DNA from: Sphingomonas panacisoli
Lineage (GTDB): Bacteria; Pseudomonadota; Alphaproteobacteria; Sphingomonadales; Sphingomonadaceae
Assembly: GCF_007859635.1 (NCBI RefSeq)
Contig: NZ_CP042306.1
Location: forward strand, 3,050,001 to 3,114,000
Direction: 5' to 3'
DNA: 64,000 nt
The notes beneath the pieces are model-generated. The model was given only the letters and a program-made list of their open reading frames with translations, was not told where the DNA came from and made no database searches. Position 1 is the stretch's first letter. Every line of letters starts with the position of its first letter. Both the position numbers and the translations under genes were made by a program. This document shows positions 9,163 to 17,719 of the stretch, piece by piece.

Positions 9163-9447
9163 TCAATTCGATCCCGACCCGGCGCTTCCGCCACCCTTAC
9201 CGCCGCCTGTCGTTTGGATCGATTGGGGCTGCTTGGTCTCGCCCTTGCGATAGCGTTCGTTCGCGGATGCCGCACGGTCGCCCGACCCGCCTTCCAGCAC
9301 CGCTGACTCCGCCGGCCGGGGATCGGGATTGATCACCTGCAGCGAATAGTCGGTCTTGACCGCGTCCCCGAAGGTCGCATCGACCGGGGCGCACGCGGAC
9401 GACGAGGCCAGCATTGCCAAAGCGATCGTGGATTTGATGCCGCGCAT
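9163..9447 (-). CDS. Small Tad-locus lipoprotein
   Basis: 94 residues with a lipoprotein signal (ALAMLASSSAC, Cys at about residue 19) and a Gly/Ser-rich tail. It sits between cpaC and tadG, where many Tad loci carry the CpaD/RcpB lipoprotein. The sequence is much shorter than CpaD (about 200 residues), and the middle (YSLQVINPDPRPAES) may be a remnant or functional equivalent of its start. It may assist the CpaC secretin in the outer membrane; this is inferred from position only. Confidence 0.7.
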   Translation of the reverse strand: MRGIKSTIALAMLASSSACAPVDATFGDAVKTDYSLQVINPDPRPAESAVLEGGSGDRAASANERYRKGETKQPQSIQTTGGGKGGGSAGSGSN

Positions 9448-9452
9448 ATCAG

Positions 9453-10976
9453 CTACCTCTTCCTCTCGTAACCGTTGGGGCCGGAAAAGCCGCCGGCGGG
9501 CGGCACGACCGGTTCCGGTTTCGGCGGGTAGGAATTCTTCGCGGGCGCGTTCGGATCGAGCGGGTTGTTGCCGACCGCACTGTCCGTTCTGCCGTTCAGG
9601 AACAGGTCGAGTTCGCTCGGCGGCCGCACGCGATCGGTCGGCAGACGCATCTGGTCGGCCGGAACCGGGCGCACCAGTCGAGGCGTCACGATGATCACGA
9701 GTTCGGTTTCCTGTTTCTGAAAGCCGGTCGAACGGAACAGCGCGCCGATGATCGGGATCGACCCCAGGATCGGAAACTGTCGGACCGTGCTCTGGAAATC
9801 CTTGCGGAGCAGCCCGGCGATCGCGAACGATTGGCCGTCGCGCAGTTCGAGTGTCGTCTTTGCGCGACGAGTCTGCAGGCCGGGGATCGTGAGGCCGTTT
9901 ATGCTGATGGAGGCCGACGGATCGATCGAACTGACTTCCGGCGCGACGACCAGGTTGATCACGCCGTCGTCGAGCACCGTCGGGGTGAAGGCAAGGCTGA
10001 CGCCGAACGGCTTGAATTCGACGGTTACGGCATTGCCGCCGCTGCCCGAACCGCCGCCGCCACCATTGCCCTGAACCACGGGGACGGGAAATTCGCCGCC
10101 GGCCAGGAACGAGGCGGAATCGCCCGACAGCGCGACCAGCGTCGGTTCGGCCAGCGTCGTCACCACACCCTTGCGCTCCAGTGCGTCGAGCGCGGTGAAG
10201 ATGTTGAGATTACCGAGCGTAACGCCCTTCGCGATCACGCCGAAGCTTTCGAGCACGCCGGACAGATTGACGGTCGGCGTGCCGTTCTGATTGGTCAGCA
10301 GTGCGGTGCTGGGCGCCGTATTGCCGATCCCGCCCTGGAAACTGCGTAGCCCGTTGCCGTTGGTGAATGCGGTGTTGAGGCCAAGATTCTTGGCCACCGT
10401 CCGGTTCATTTCGGAGAAGCGCACTTCCAGCATGACTTGCTGCGAGGCGCCGACGGTGAGCAGGTTGATCACTTTGTCGCCGGCGTAGGTCGTCGCGATC
10501 TGTTTCGCGCGATCGACCGCGGGACCGCTCGACACCGTACCTGTCAGCACCACCGAATCGCCCGAAATGCGCGCGCCGATATTTTCGTTCGGCATCAAGT
10601 CGCGCAGCGTGCTGCGCAACGTGACGACATCGGGTCCGACCGCGACGTCGATCACCGAGATCAGATTGTTCCTGGCGTCGTAGAGGGTCAGGCTGGTGGT
10701 GCCGATCTTCTTGCCCAGCACATACAGCGACCGATTGGTCAACGGCAGCACGTCGGCGATCTCCGAATTGCCAATCAACGCCTTGGCGAACGGACGATCG
10801 GCGGTGAGCACCTGGCTCTTGTTGATCGGCACGTCGAGCTGTCCGGCCCGCAAGCCCGCGCTCGGCACCGAGACCGCCGTTTGGGAATAGGTCGGCACGG
10901 TCGATGCGAGCAACGTCGCGATCGCGACCAACCCCGCAACCGCCCGCTTGGGCAAGCCCATCTTAGCGCGCGCCAT
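9453..10976 (-). CDS. cpaC: Tad outer-membrane secretin CpaC (RcpA)
   Basis: About 507 residues with a signal peptide (AVAGLVAIATLLASTVPTYS). A pilus-assembly N-terminal domain follows (DRPFAKALIGNSEIADVLPLTNRSLYVLGK), then a BON-like segment (SGDSVVLTGTVSSGPAVDRAKQIA) and the secretin core (VTTLAEPTLVALSGDSASFL, FAIAGLLRKDFQST, PILGSIPIIGALFRSTGFQ). It forms the outer-membrane channel for the Flp pilus. The ATG at 10976 is chosen because GAGG lies about 7 bases upstream; it overlaps the cpaB stop by 14 bases. The C-terminal 50 residues are Pro-rich. Confidence 0.93.
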   Translation of the reverse strand: MARAKMGLPKRAVAGLVAIATLLASTVPTYSQTAVSVPSAGLRAGQLDVPINKSQVLTADRPFAKALIGNSEIADVLPLTNRSLYVLGKKIGTTSLTLYDARNNLISVIDVAVGPDVVTLRSTLRDLMPNENIGARISGDSVVLTGTVSSGPAVDRAKQIATTYAGDKVINLLTVGASQQVMLEVRFSEMNRTVAKNLGLNTAFTNGNGLRSFQGGIGNTAPSTALLTNQNGTPTVNLSGVLESFGVIAKGVTLGNLNIFTALDALERKGVVTTLAEPTLVALSGDSASFLAGGEFPVPVVQGNGGGGGSGSGGNAVTVEFKPFGVSLAFTPTVLDDGVINLVVAPEVSSIDPSASISINGLTIPGLQTRRAKTTLELRDGQSFAIAGLLRKDFQSTVRQFPILGSIPIIGALFRSTGFQKQETELVIIVTPRLVRPVPADQMRLPTDRVRPPSELDLFLNGRTDSAVGNNPLDPNAPAKNSYPPKPEPVVPPAGGFSGPNGYERKR

Positions 10977-11871
10977 AGCGAAGAACCTCATAGCTGCTGT
11001 CCTTAGTCCCGCGCACGACGAGAATGGTGGAGGTGTCGCCCTTGGGCGCAGGCCGTTTGGCGACACGCGGCGCCCGTGGCGCCATCGGCACGCCGCCGGG
11101 CGGCGGCTGATAGCGCGATCCGCGATCCGAATTGACGCTCACGAACGCACCGTCGCGCAAGTCGTCGACGCTCACGGTCGCGACCGACGGGTTGGTCTCC
11201 GCGGCGGGATTGGCGAGCACGAGACTGATCTGGCCGACCTGCTGCGCCAGCGCGAGTTTCTGCGAATCGATCTGCGACACTTCGAGCGTCGCGGTCTTTC
11301 CAACCACCGGCTTGTCGGTGGAATCGCTCGCGTCCTGATCGATCGCGATGACGCGGATCTTCTGGAGAAGGATGTCGGTGATCTGACCGCCGCCATTGTT
11401 GTTCATCGGCGTGCGCGTGACGAGCACATCGACGACGTCGCCCGGCAATACGAAGCCACCGACGCCGGCGACGTCGCTGACGCGGACGGCGGCGGCGCGC
11501 ATGTCCGGCTTGAGCACGGCGGAGATCGCGGCGCGGCCGCCTTCGCCGGAAATCTTGGAGCGCAGGATCGGCTCGTTGACCGCCATCGGGCGCAACGCGA
11601 CGCGGCTGCCGTTCGCGGGCAGCAGCTGCGGAATGGTCGAAAAGGTACCCTCCGGCAACGCATCCTGCGGCAGGTCTATCAGATTGACCTTGTCGGGGGT
11701 GATGACGGTGCCGAATTCGAGCGGCACGCGCGCCACCGCGACCTTTACCATCCCTTGCGGGGCGGTCGCCTGGCGCTCCTCGACCTTGCCGAGATAGGTG
11801 TTGGCAAGGAAAACCGCCGCGAGGCCGATCAGGATCGCGACGCCCAGAATGATAAGCCCTTGGCCACGCAT
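10963..11871 (-). CDS. cpaB: Tad pilus assembly protein CpaB (RcpC)
   Basis: 302 residues: one N-terminal helix (LIILGVAILIGLAAVFLA), an SAF-like domain (about 42-110, VAVARVPLEFGTVITPDKV) and the RcpC/CpaB domain (about 115-235, VSDVAGVGGFVLPGDVVDVLVTR). It is a periplasmic protein linking secretin and inner-membrane parts. It is the first machinery gene after the pilins, separated from them by a terminator-like hairpin. Length is typical. Confidence 0.92.
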   Translation of the reverse strand: MRGQGLIILGVAILIGLAAVFLANTYLGKVEERQATAPQGMVKVAVARVPLEFGTVITPDKVNLIDLPQDALPEGTFSTIPQLLPANGSRVALRPMAVNEPILRSKISGEGGRAAISAVLKPDMRAAAVRVSDVAGVGGFVLPGDVVDVLVTRTPMNNNGGGQITDILLQKIRVIAIDQDASDSTDKPVVGKTATLEVSQIDSQKLALAQQVGQISLVLANPAAETNPSVATVSVDDLRDGAFVSVNSDRGSRYQPPPGGVPMAPRAPRVAKRPAPKGDTSTILVVRGTKDSSYEVLRYGAR

Positions 11872-11903
11872 TAACCGCTCCCCCCGGATTGGTCGGACGC
11901 TAC

Positions 11904-11942
11904 AAAAAAACGAAACGGGGCCGCGCCGAAACGCAGCCCCGT
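11904..11942 (-). terminator. Terminator or attenuator between flp genes and cpaB
   Basis: On the minus strand ACGGGGC and GCCCCGT (11936-11942 and 11915-11921) pair around a short GC-rich loop and are followed by TTCGTTTTTTT. This is an intrinsic terminator form placed between the abundant pilins and the low-copy machinery genes. Partial read-through would set the ratio of the two. Confidence 0.75.
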
Positions 11943-11949
11943 CAGATCA

Positions 11950-12138
11950 TCAGCAAGCGCCGTTGGTGGTGTTGGGCGCAGTGATGCAGTTCGACGCCTT
12001 GTTCATGGCGTTGCCGATCGAGCCGCCCAGAGTGAACGCGGCGACGGCGATGCCGGTGCCCACGATCGCCAGGATCAGCGCATACTCGGCGGCCGAAGCC
12101 CCGCTCGTATCGGTCAAAAGGTTCTTGATCATCTTCAT
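11950..12138 (-). CDS. flp: Flp/Fap-type pilin, copy 2
   Basis: A 62-residue prepilin. The short leader MKMIKNLLTDTSG is followed by ASAAEYALILAIVGTGIAV, the Flp core with Glu-Tyr at positions 5 and 6 of the mature helix. CpaA would cut before the hydrophobic helix. It differs from the neighbouring pilin mainly after the helix (CITAPNTTNGAC, with two Cys). It is the main structural subunit of the pilus, or a variant of it. Confidence 0.92.
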   Translation of the reverse strand: MKMIKNLLTDTSGASAAEYALILAIVGTGIAVAAFTLGGSIGNAMNKASNCITAPNTTNGAC

Positions 12139-12178
12139 GGTAATCCTCCCTCGCCGGGAACAACCCGGCCCGTATGGC

Positions 12179-12200
12179 GGGGCGCCGCGAACGGCGCCCC
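12179..12200 (-). repeat. Hairpin between the two flp genes
   Basis: A perfect 9-bp inverted repeat (GGGGCGCCG and CGGCGCCCC) around the tetraloop CGAA, with no T-run on the minus strand. It is probably an mRNA-stabilising or processing hairpin in the pilin transcript rather than a terminator. Confidence 0.6.
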
Positions 12201-12206
12201 GTCACA

Positions 12207-12392
12207 TCAGCAGTTCGACGAGTTCGGCGTACGGCTGATGCAGTTCGACGCCTTGCCCATGGCATTGCTGATCGAGCCGCCGAGCGTGAAGGCGGCGACG
12301 GCGATGCCGGTGCCCACGATCGCCAGGATCAGCGCATATTCGGCAGCCGAAGCGCCGCTGGTGTCGGTCAACAGGTTCTTGATCATCGTCAT
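12207..12392 (-). CDS. flp: Flp/Fap-type pilin, copy 1
   Basis: A 61-residue prepilin, nearly identical to copy 2 through the leader and helix (MTMIKNLLTDTSGASAAEYA and onward). It diverges at the C-terminus (CISRTPNSSNC). The ATG at 12392 is chosen over a longer upstream frame because it gives the standard leader. It is the first gene of the Tad operon, so the promoter should lie in 12393-12786. The pair looks like a recent tandem duplication. Confidence 0.92.
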   Translation of the reverse strand: MTMIKNLLTDTSGASAAEYALILAIVGTGIAVAAFTLGGSISNAMGKASNCISRTPNSSNC

Positions 12393-12572
12393 TGCAATAT
12401 TCCCCACTTCCCACCGGAAAATTCCGGCCCTTTGCTCACGCGGAACGACTGTCAGAGCGAGTACCGCCGGCCTTCGCCGGCGATATTGGAGGCTGCAACG
12501 ATGCTCCAAATGCCCCATCCACCCCGGATTGCATCGTCAGAGGGAACCGATCGACCGACCAAGTCAACAACA

Positions 12573-12594
12573 CTTTATTTACTCTTTATTTACT
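12573..12594. repeat. Tandem 11-bp repeat upstream of flp
   Basis: CTTTATTTACT occurs twice head to tail with no gap. An 11-bp period places both copies on the same face of the helix, as in many operator arrays. It lies about 180-200 bp upstream of the first flp ATG. Confidence 0.6.
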
Positions 12595-12730
12595 GACACT
12601 TAGAGCTAACGTGTGTTAACCTAATCAAATTTAATTGTTTGATATCAGCGATTTATCTCGCAGAACGTCAACTCGATCCCGTTCAATCAGCTCTTCCGAT
12701 TCGCTCGAAATGTTTGCTGATCGGGACAGT

Positions 12731-12749
12731 GGTTATAGGCGTTATAACC
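12731..12749. repeat. Palindrome GGTTATA-N5-TATAACC
   Basis: A perfect 7-bp inverted repeat with a 5-bp spacer (GGCGT), followed at once by ATGGTTAT. It resembles a dimeric regulator site. Related GTTATA/TATAAC words recur in nearby gaps (about 17503, 17520, 17617, 18838, 19630). Confidence 0.5.
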
Positions 12750-12927
12750 ATGGTTATGTAGACATTGGTCTAATCGTTAAAACGCCATGTCGTTTTCATC
12801 CAACGACTTCGCGCTGAACTGTCCGTTTTATACAATTCGCACGATTTTATCTTTGCGCGCGCGAATCGGCCCGTATGATGATTCGCAATTGGCGGGGGCC
12901 ATTCTGACGGGTTTGGGGGACTGCGGC

Positions 12928-14406
12928 ATGACCGAGCCGAATAATGCCGGTCCGGACCTTTCCAGTGCTGTGACAATGATTGCCGTCAGCTTCGCGGCAT
13001 TCGCGTTCGTTATCGTCATGTCGGTGGCGTTCGGCGATGGCGACACCGGCTGGCACATTGCGACCGGTGCATGGATCGTCGAGCATGGCACCGTTCCCCG
13101 AACCGACCCCTTTTCCTTCACCGCGCGCGGCCACCCGTGGGTAGCACATGAATGGCTGTCGGAAGTCGCCATGTATGCGGCATGGTGCTGGGCCGGATGG
13201 AAAGGTGTTATCCTTCTGTTCGGCACGGCAATGGCCGCGCTCTACGCGATCGTCACGGCGCACCTGTTGCGGTGGCAAAGGCCTGGCGCCGTCGTCCTGA
13301 CGATGATCTATCTGTCGATCGGTCTTGCCCAATCGGTTTTCGCCCGCCCGCATCTGATCGCGCTGCCGATCCTGGCGGCCTGGCTGATCGCGCTGATACG
13401 TGCGCGCGAGCGTGATCGCGCTCCGCCGCTCGCACTCGCGTTGTTGATGCTCGTCTGGGCCAACGCCCATGGCAGCTTCATCTTCGGGCTCGCACTCGCC
13501 GGCGCGTTCGGTCTCGAAGCGCTCGTCACGGCGCCGGCTGCAAGCCGATGGAAGGTGGTCCGCGATTGGGGGCTGTTCGGCATCCTGTGTCTGATCGCCG
13601 CGTTGCTTACGCCCGGTGGGATCGGCGGATTGCTCTATCCGATCTACGTCAACAACCTGACGCTGTTGACCTATATCGCCGAGTGGCAACCGGCGCGGTT
13701 CGGCGGGGCGACCGCACTCGAAATTCTACTTCTGTCGGGGCTGTTCTTCCTGTTCTTCAGGCCGGTGCGCATCCCGGTCGTGCGCCTGCTGATTCTGCTG
13801 GTGGCGCTGCACATCACGTTCGATCACATTCGCAATCAGATGGTGCTAGTGACGCTGGCCGTCATCCTGTTGGCGGAGCCGCTCGGTCGCGCTTGGTCGG
13901 ACGGGATCGACCGCCCCCGCCCGGCGATCCTACCGCAACTCCGGACCCATTGGCGCGAATTGTCGCCGTTGCTGGCCGTCGCCGCGCTGCTCTTCGTCGG
14001 AGCCGCAACCTATCGACTAGCGACGCCGTTCGATCGCGAAGACAGCTACGGCGTACCCGTCACCGCAATGCGCCACATTCCGCCTGCGCTGCGCGGCCAG
14101 CCCGTGTTCAACGAATATAGCTTCGGCGGGCTGCTGGTGTTCGAGGGTATCGCGCCGTTCATCGACGGCCGATCCGACATGTACGGCGACGACTTCACCG
14201 CGAACTATGTCAAGATCGAACATGGCGATGTGCCGACGTGGCGCAAGGCCGAGGAACGCTGGCGGTTCGGCTGGACGATCCTTCCCCCCAACAATCCGTT
14301 GGTCGCCGTTCTGGACAAAGAGCCGGGCTGGCGCCGGCTTTACGCCGACAAATGGGCGGTGATCCATGTTTCGGATCGAGCGGCGGCTCCTCAGAAGCGG
14401 CCGTGA
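12928..14406 (+). CDS. Polytopic membrane protein, GT-C glycosyltransferase-like
   Basis: About 492 residues with ten or more membrane helices. The first periplasmic loop has DGDTGWHIATGAWIVEHG, then PRTDPFSFTARGHPWVAHEW, the acidic/WH signature of GT-C-like proteins that take lipid-phosphate sugars. A C-terminal soluble portion (EYSFGGLLVFEGIAPFIDGR, KAEERWRFGWTILPPNNPLV) follows. I start at MTEPNN because GGGGGA lies 7-12 bases upstream; an earlier in-frame ATG at 12787 adds sequence without membrane character. It overlaps the next gene by GTGA, so the two form an operon. The donor and acceptor sugars are not predictable. Confidence 0.75.
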   Translation: MTEPNNAGPDLSSAVTMIAVSFAAFAFVIVMSVAFGDGDTGWHIATGAWIVEHGTVPRTDPFSFTARGHPWVAHEWLSEVAMYAAWCWAGWKGVILLFGTAMAALYAIVTAHLLRWQRPGAVVLTMIYLSIGLAQSVFARPHLIALPILAAWLIALIRARERDRAPPLALALLMLVWANAHGSFIFGLALAGAFGLEALVTAPAASRWKVVRDWGLFGILCLIAALLTPGGIGGLLYPIYVNNLTLLTYIAEWQPARFGGATALEILLLSGLFFLFFRPVRIPVVRLLILLVALHITFDHIRNQMVLVTLAVILLAEPLGRAWSDGIDRPRPAILPQLRTHWRELSPLLAVAALLFVGAATYRLATPFDREDSYGVPVTAMRHIPPALRGQPVFNEYSFGGLLVFEGIAPFIDGRSDMYGDDFTANYVKIEHGDVPTWRKAEERWRFGWTILPPNNPLVAVLDKEPGWRRLYADKWAVIHVSDRAAAPQKRP

Positions 14407-15551
14407 GCGAACCGCCGGCTGTCCAGGGGATGCGGGACTGGATACGCGGCCACCCCCGCGACGCCGCACAGATCTCGGCGTCGATCGTTCTGCTCTACGC
14501 GGTGTGCTGGCGCATCGTCGCCCCTGACCTGCTCGAATTCATCTATCCTTGGATCGACTATATCCGGACAAACGGCCGGATTCACGCGTTTGCGACGCCG
14601 TTCGGCAACTATACGCCGCCGTATCTCTACCTGCTGTCGGCCGCGTCGCTGGTGACCGCCAACAAGCTGGTGATCGTCAAATCGCTGTCGATATTGGGAG
14701 CACTCGCAAGCGCCGTGGCCGTTCGTCGCGCGATCGGTCATCGCCCGTTCGTCAACGAAGCCACCTTGCTCGTCGTCCTGCTGCCCAGCGTGGTGGCCAA
14801 TGGAATAATCTATGGCCAGTGCGACGGATATTGGGCCGCCCCGTGCGTAATGGCGACCGTGGCGGCGGCCGATGGGCGGCCGCGCGCAATGCTGACCTGG
14901 TTCGGAGTCGGCCTGGCCTTCAAGTTTCAGACGGTCTTCCTGGCGCCGTTCATCCTGGTCATCCTGGTGCAGCTTCGCGTTCGCCCGATCGAATGGCCGA
15001 TCCCGCTGGCGGTCTATGCGCTGGCCATGCTCCCGGCGTGGCTCGTGGGATGGCCCGCCAGCGACCTGGCGACGATCTACGTTCTGCAGGGCGCGTATTT
15101 CAACACGATCGGCACCGCGCCGAGTCCATGGGCCGTGATCGCCGTGCTCCACGCCAGGGAGCCGCTCGCGATCTTCTGGGTCGGCTATGCCGCAGCCGCA
15201 CTGACCGGGCTAGCCTACGTCGCGGTGTTCGCGCGTGCGCGCCTGTCGGCGCTCGGGACGATGCGGATCGCGTTGCTGTCGGCGATGATGATCCCCTACC
15301 TGTTGCCGAAGATGCACGAGCGGTATTTCCTGCTCGCCGATCTGCTGTCCTTCGCGATCGCTGTCATCGCGCGCGATCGGCGCTCGATGCAGATATTCGT
15401 GGCATGCGAGGCGGCATCCACGATCGCCATCTTCGGGTCGATGTTCGATTTCTATCGAATCGTGGCGATCAGCGTCATCCCGGCGACGGGCGCCCTTGTG
15501 TTGCTGTTGGTCGAGATCCGCCGGGATCAGGCCGGAACGCGCAGCCGATAG
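14403..15551 (+). CDS. GT87/GT-C-like membrane glycosyltransferase
   Basis: About 382 residues with roughly ten helices. The first periplasmic loop (FIYPWIDYIRTNGRIHAF, then FGNYTPPYLYLLS) matches bacterial mannosyltransferase-like proteins of the GT-C/DUF2029 group. The cytoplasmic or periplasmic turn PKMHERYFLLADLL near residue 305 is conserved in them. The GTG start at 14403 overlaps the stop of the upstream gene as GTGA. The last 25 bases overlap the convergent DUF2569-like gene. It is likely to add sugars to an envelope glycan or lipid carrier. Confidence 0.75.
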   Translation: MSEPPAVQGMRDWIRGHPRDAAQISASIVLLYAVCWRIVAPDLLEFIYPWIDYIRTNGRIHAFATPFGNYTPPYLYLLSAASLVTANKLVIVKSLSILGALASAVAVRRAIGHRPFVNEATLLVVLLPSVVANGIIYGQCDGYWAAPCVMATVAAADGRPRAMLTWFGVGLAFKFQTVFLAPFILVILVQLRVRPIEWPIPLAVYALAMLPAWLVGWPASDLATIYVLQGAYFNTIGTAPSPWAVIAVLHAREPLAIFWVGYAAAALTGLAYVAVFARARLSALGTMRIALLSAMMIPYLLPKMHERYFLLADLLSFAIAVIARDRRSMQIFVACEAASTIAIFGSMFDFYRIVAISVIPATGALVLLLVEIRRDQAGTRSR

Positions 15552-16318
15552 GTCAGGTTCACGCGGCGCGACAGCAGCAGGTACGGCAGCCACAGCGTCA
15601 CGCTGATCAGCACCTTCTTCAGATTGCCCTGCAGCATGTCGGACAGCGACGCGGCGACTTCGGGCGGCAGGTTGCTGACATGCGCCATCACCCGCGCGAT
15701 GCAGATCTGCATCATCACGTCGATCACCCACACGCCAGCCAGGAACCGCGGAAAGATCGGCACGTGGCGTAGCGCCAGCACGAACGCGAAGCCATACAGG
15801 CACGACAGGAACACCAGATCGACGAACATGACGGTGAACAGCATGCGGAACCAGTCGGGCGCCATGCCGCCGAGCGCCGGCAGGCCGCTCAAGAACTCGA
15901 ACGTGCGGAACGGTACGTTGATCAGGATGCCGATCATCAGCGACGCCATGAAACCGCCGGTGCCGAACAGCGGCAGCGACCGTGCGGTGACCGCATCGAC
16001 TCGCCGCCACCGGCCGAACCGCGCCAGCCTGATCGTAGGCTGGGCGACGAGGGTTTGGGGCTTGAACGACCGCAAGCCGAGGAAGACCGTTATTACGGGA
16101 GCCGTAACGACGAGCAGATAAGGCAGGACATTGCTGATCGCGGCCGCCGTCGTCGTGATCGGCGTCGCCGCGAAGGCCAGCCGCAGGCCGACCGCAAAGC
16201 TGACCGCCACGATCCATAAGCCCATGATCAGCGGCAAACCGACTTCGAGCTTGCTGACCAGCGCCAGGCTGCGCAGCGACAGATGGCGGCTGATGGGCAA
16301 TCGGTCCAGCTGATCCAT
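15527..16318 (-). CDS. DUF2569-like multi-pass membrane protein
   Basis: 263 residues with about six membrane segments. The end, WLPYLLLSRRVNLTYRL, resembles the conserved closing motif of DUF2569 proteins (W-PY---S-RV--T-). The function of that family is unknown. It converges on the GT-C gene with a 25-base overlap and is followed by the PAP2 gene on the same strand, so it may share an envelope role. Confidence 0.6.
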   Translation of the reverse strand: MDQLDRLPISRHLSLRSLALVSKLEVGLPLIMGLWIVAVSFAVGLRLAFAATPITTTAAAISNVLPYLLVVTAPVITVFLGLRSFKPQTLVAQPTIRLARFGRWRRVDAVTARSLPLFGTGGFMASLMIGILINVPFRTFEFLSGLPALGGMAPDWFRMLFTVMFVDLVFLSCLYGFAFVLALRHVPIFPRFLAGVWVIDVMMQICIARVMAHVSNLPPEVAASLSDMLQGNLKKVLISVTLWLPYLLLSRRVNLTYRLRVPA

Positions 16319-16397
16319 GCGCGCGTTCCCCCGCTTCGATCGTCACTCTATAGCGACGAAGCGTTGATGTCGCGTAAAGGTTCCGATGCGGTTGCGG

Positions 16398-17378
16398 TCA
16401 GGCCCTGGCGAGCCGCATAACCGATTTGGCAGGCGCCGGCGCGGCCCAGTTTTTCGCCATGCCGATCGCCAGCGCCGCGACGCCGAAACCGGCCAGGATG
16501 TCGACCAGATAGTGCGCGCCCATGACGATCGCGGAGATCGCGACTGCCGCATTCAATGCCAAGAACACCGGCCAGAGGATCGGCGTCCGCCAGAATGCCC
16601 AAGCGACCAGCACCGCGCCCGCCGCCTGAACGCTGGGAAAGGATATCAACCCGAGAAATGCGATCGAATCGTCCACCACACGGATCGATCCGTCGCGGAT
16701 GCCGGCGATGGCATGGGCGACTTGCCAAGGGGCGCTCGATGCCAAATTGGGTACCTGCCCGGCGTGCAGACCGGCATGCGAAAACGTACCGACCGCGGGA
16801 AATAGCGGGCTCAGCAAGACGCATATCGCGACGGCGATCAGCCAAGCGGTGACGAACAGGCGGCACCGTTCGCTTTGGCGCGTGATCGAAAGAAAGACGA
16901 CCGCCAATGCCGGCTGCCAACCGAAAGACTGATAGATGTAGTGCATCGTGGAAACGATACGGGGATGCGCTTTGAGAAACGCCAGCTGAAGCGGCACGTC
17001 GAACGCGACCATCTTGTCCGCATCGGCGAGCATCCCATCGACCAACGGCGCATTCAGCGTGCACAACAGGATCGTCGCCAGTGCCGCGATGACCGACGAC
17101 AGCAACAGGAACCCCAGACCTTCCAGCGCGGGGGCAACCGGGCCGAGCTGATAGCGGCGCGCCAGCATGCCGCTGAAAATCATGATCAGCGCCAATCCGG
17201 CGAACGTGGATGGCCGGACCGTCGCCAGCGCGAACCCAGTGTAGAAGAAGCCGACGATCACGCCCGCCAATCCCAGGATGAGGATGGCATATGCCGGGAT
17301 GGCCTTGCGATCGATCAGTGACTCAAGATCGGAGTCCGGCACGCCATGCCGTAACCGCGAGATTGCGGAAGCGAACAT
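16398..17378 (-). CDS. PAP2-superfamily membrane protein (Aur1/Ipt1-like) with altered active-site motif
   Basis: About 326 residues with several helices. The C-terminal half has SFPSVQAAGAVLVAWAFW and GAHYLVDILAGFG, which match motifs 2 and 3 of PAP2_3 phosphatases and inositol-phosphotransferase-like enzymes. In motif 2 the expected His (PSxH) is Gln (codon CAG); the His and Asp of motif 3 are intact. The ATG at 17378 has GGAGG about 10 bases upstream, which rejects an earlier ATG at 17414. Family members act on lipid phosphates at the outer face of the inner membrane; with Gln in motif 2 the activity is uncertain. Confidence 0.75.
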   Translation of the reverse strand: MFASAISRLRHGVPDSDLESLIDRKAIPAYAILILGLAGVIVGFFYTGFALATVRPSTFAGLALIMIFSGMLARRYQLGPVAPALEGLGFLLLSSVIAALATILLCTLNAPLVDGMLADADKMVAFDVPLQLAFLKAHPRIVSTMHYIYQSFGWQPALAVVFLSITRQSERCRLFVTAWLIAVAICVLLSPLFPAVGTFSHAGLHAGQVPNLASSAPWQVAHAIAGIRDGSIRVVDDSIAFLGLISFPSVQAAGAVLVAWAFWRTPILWPVFLALNAAVAISAIVMGAHYLVDILAGFGVAALAIGMAKNWAAPAPAKSVMRLARA

Positions 17379-17719
17379 GATGCGAGTCCCTCCTCCAATG
17401 GTTATGCAGATCAACGTCGATCCAGTCTTGGCCGCGCGCCAATACTAAGGTCGTGCACGATTATCGACGGCACGTTTTAAAGACGGCAAGATATCGATGG
17501 TTATACGATATATTGCCCGCGTTATAATTTTCTTCGATTAGGCCAGGATGAAGACTATTTTATAGCACAAGATGTCGGACCATCGTCCTTCCATGGGATG
17601 TCGTCATCTGTTGTTTTGCTGTCCTATAACGGCAGATATAAAGACACGGCCGACATCGCGCCTTAAATTAGGCCTCCGATGGGGGAGGCGAGATGTGCTT
17701 GGGGTTTTGTTCGAGCTAG
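17379..17719. other. Non-coding gap, AT-rich
   Basis: No convincing gene. It contains GGTTATA (about 17503) and CGTTATAA (about 17519) in opposite orientation around an ATATATTG core, plus TATAAC near 17615, similar to the palindrome at 12731. It probably carries the promoter of the PAP2 gene. Confidence 0.4.

Larger units (their letters stand above)
12393..12927. promoter_or_regulatory. AT-rich divergent control region between flp and the GT-C gene
   Basis: A 535-bp gap, clearly more AT-rich than its flanks. It contains a tandem pair of the 11-mer CTTTATTTACT (12573-12594), a palindrome GGTTATA-N5-TATAACC (12731-12749) and a further GGTTAT copy at 12752. It must carry promoters for the Tad operon (minus) and possibly for the gene starting at 12928 (plus). 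No single sigma-70 match stands out. Confidence 0.55.
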
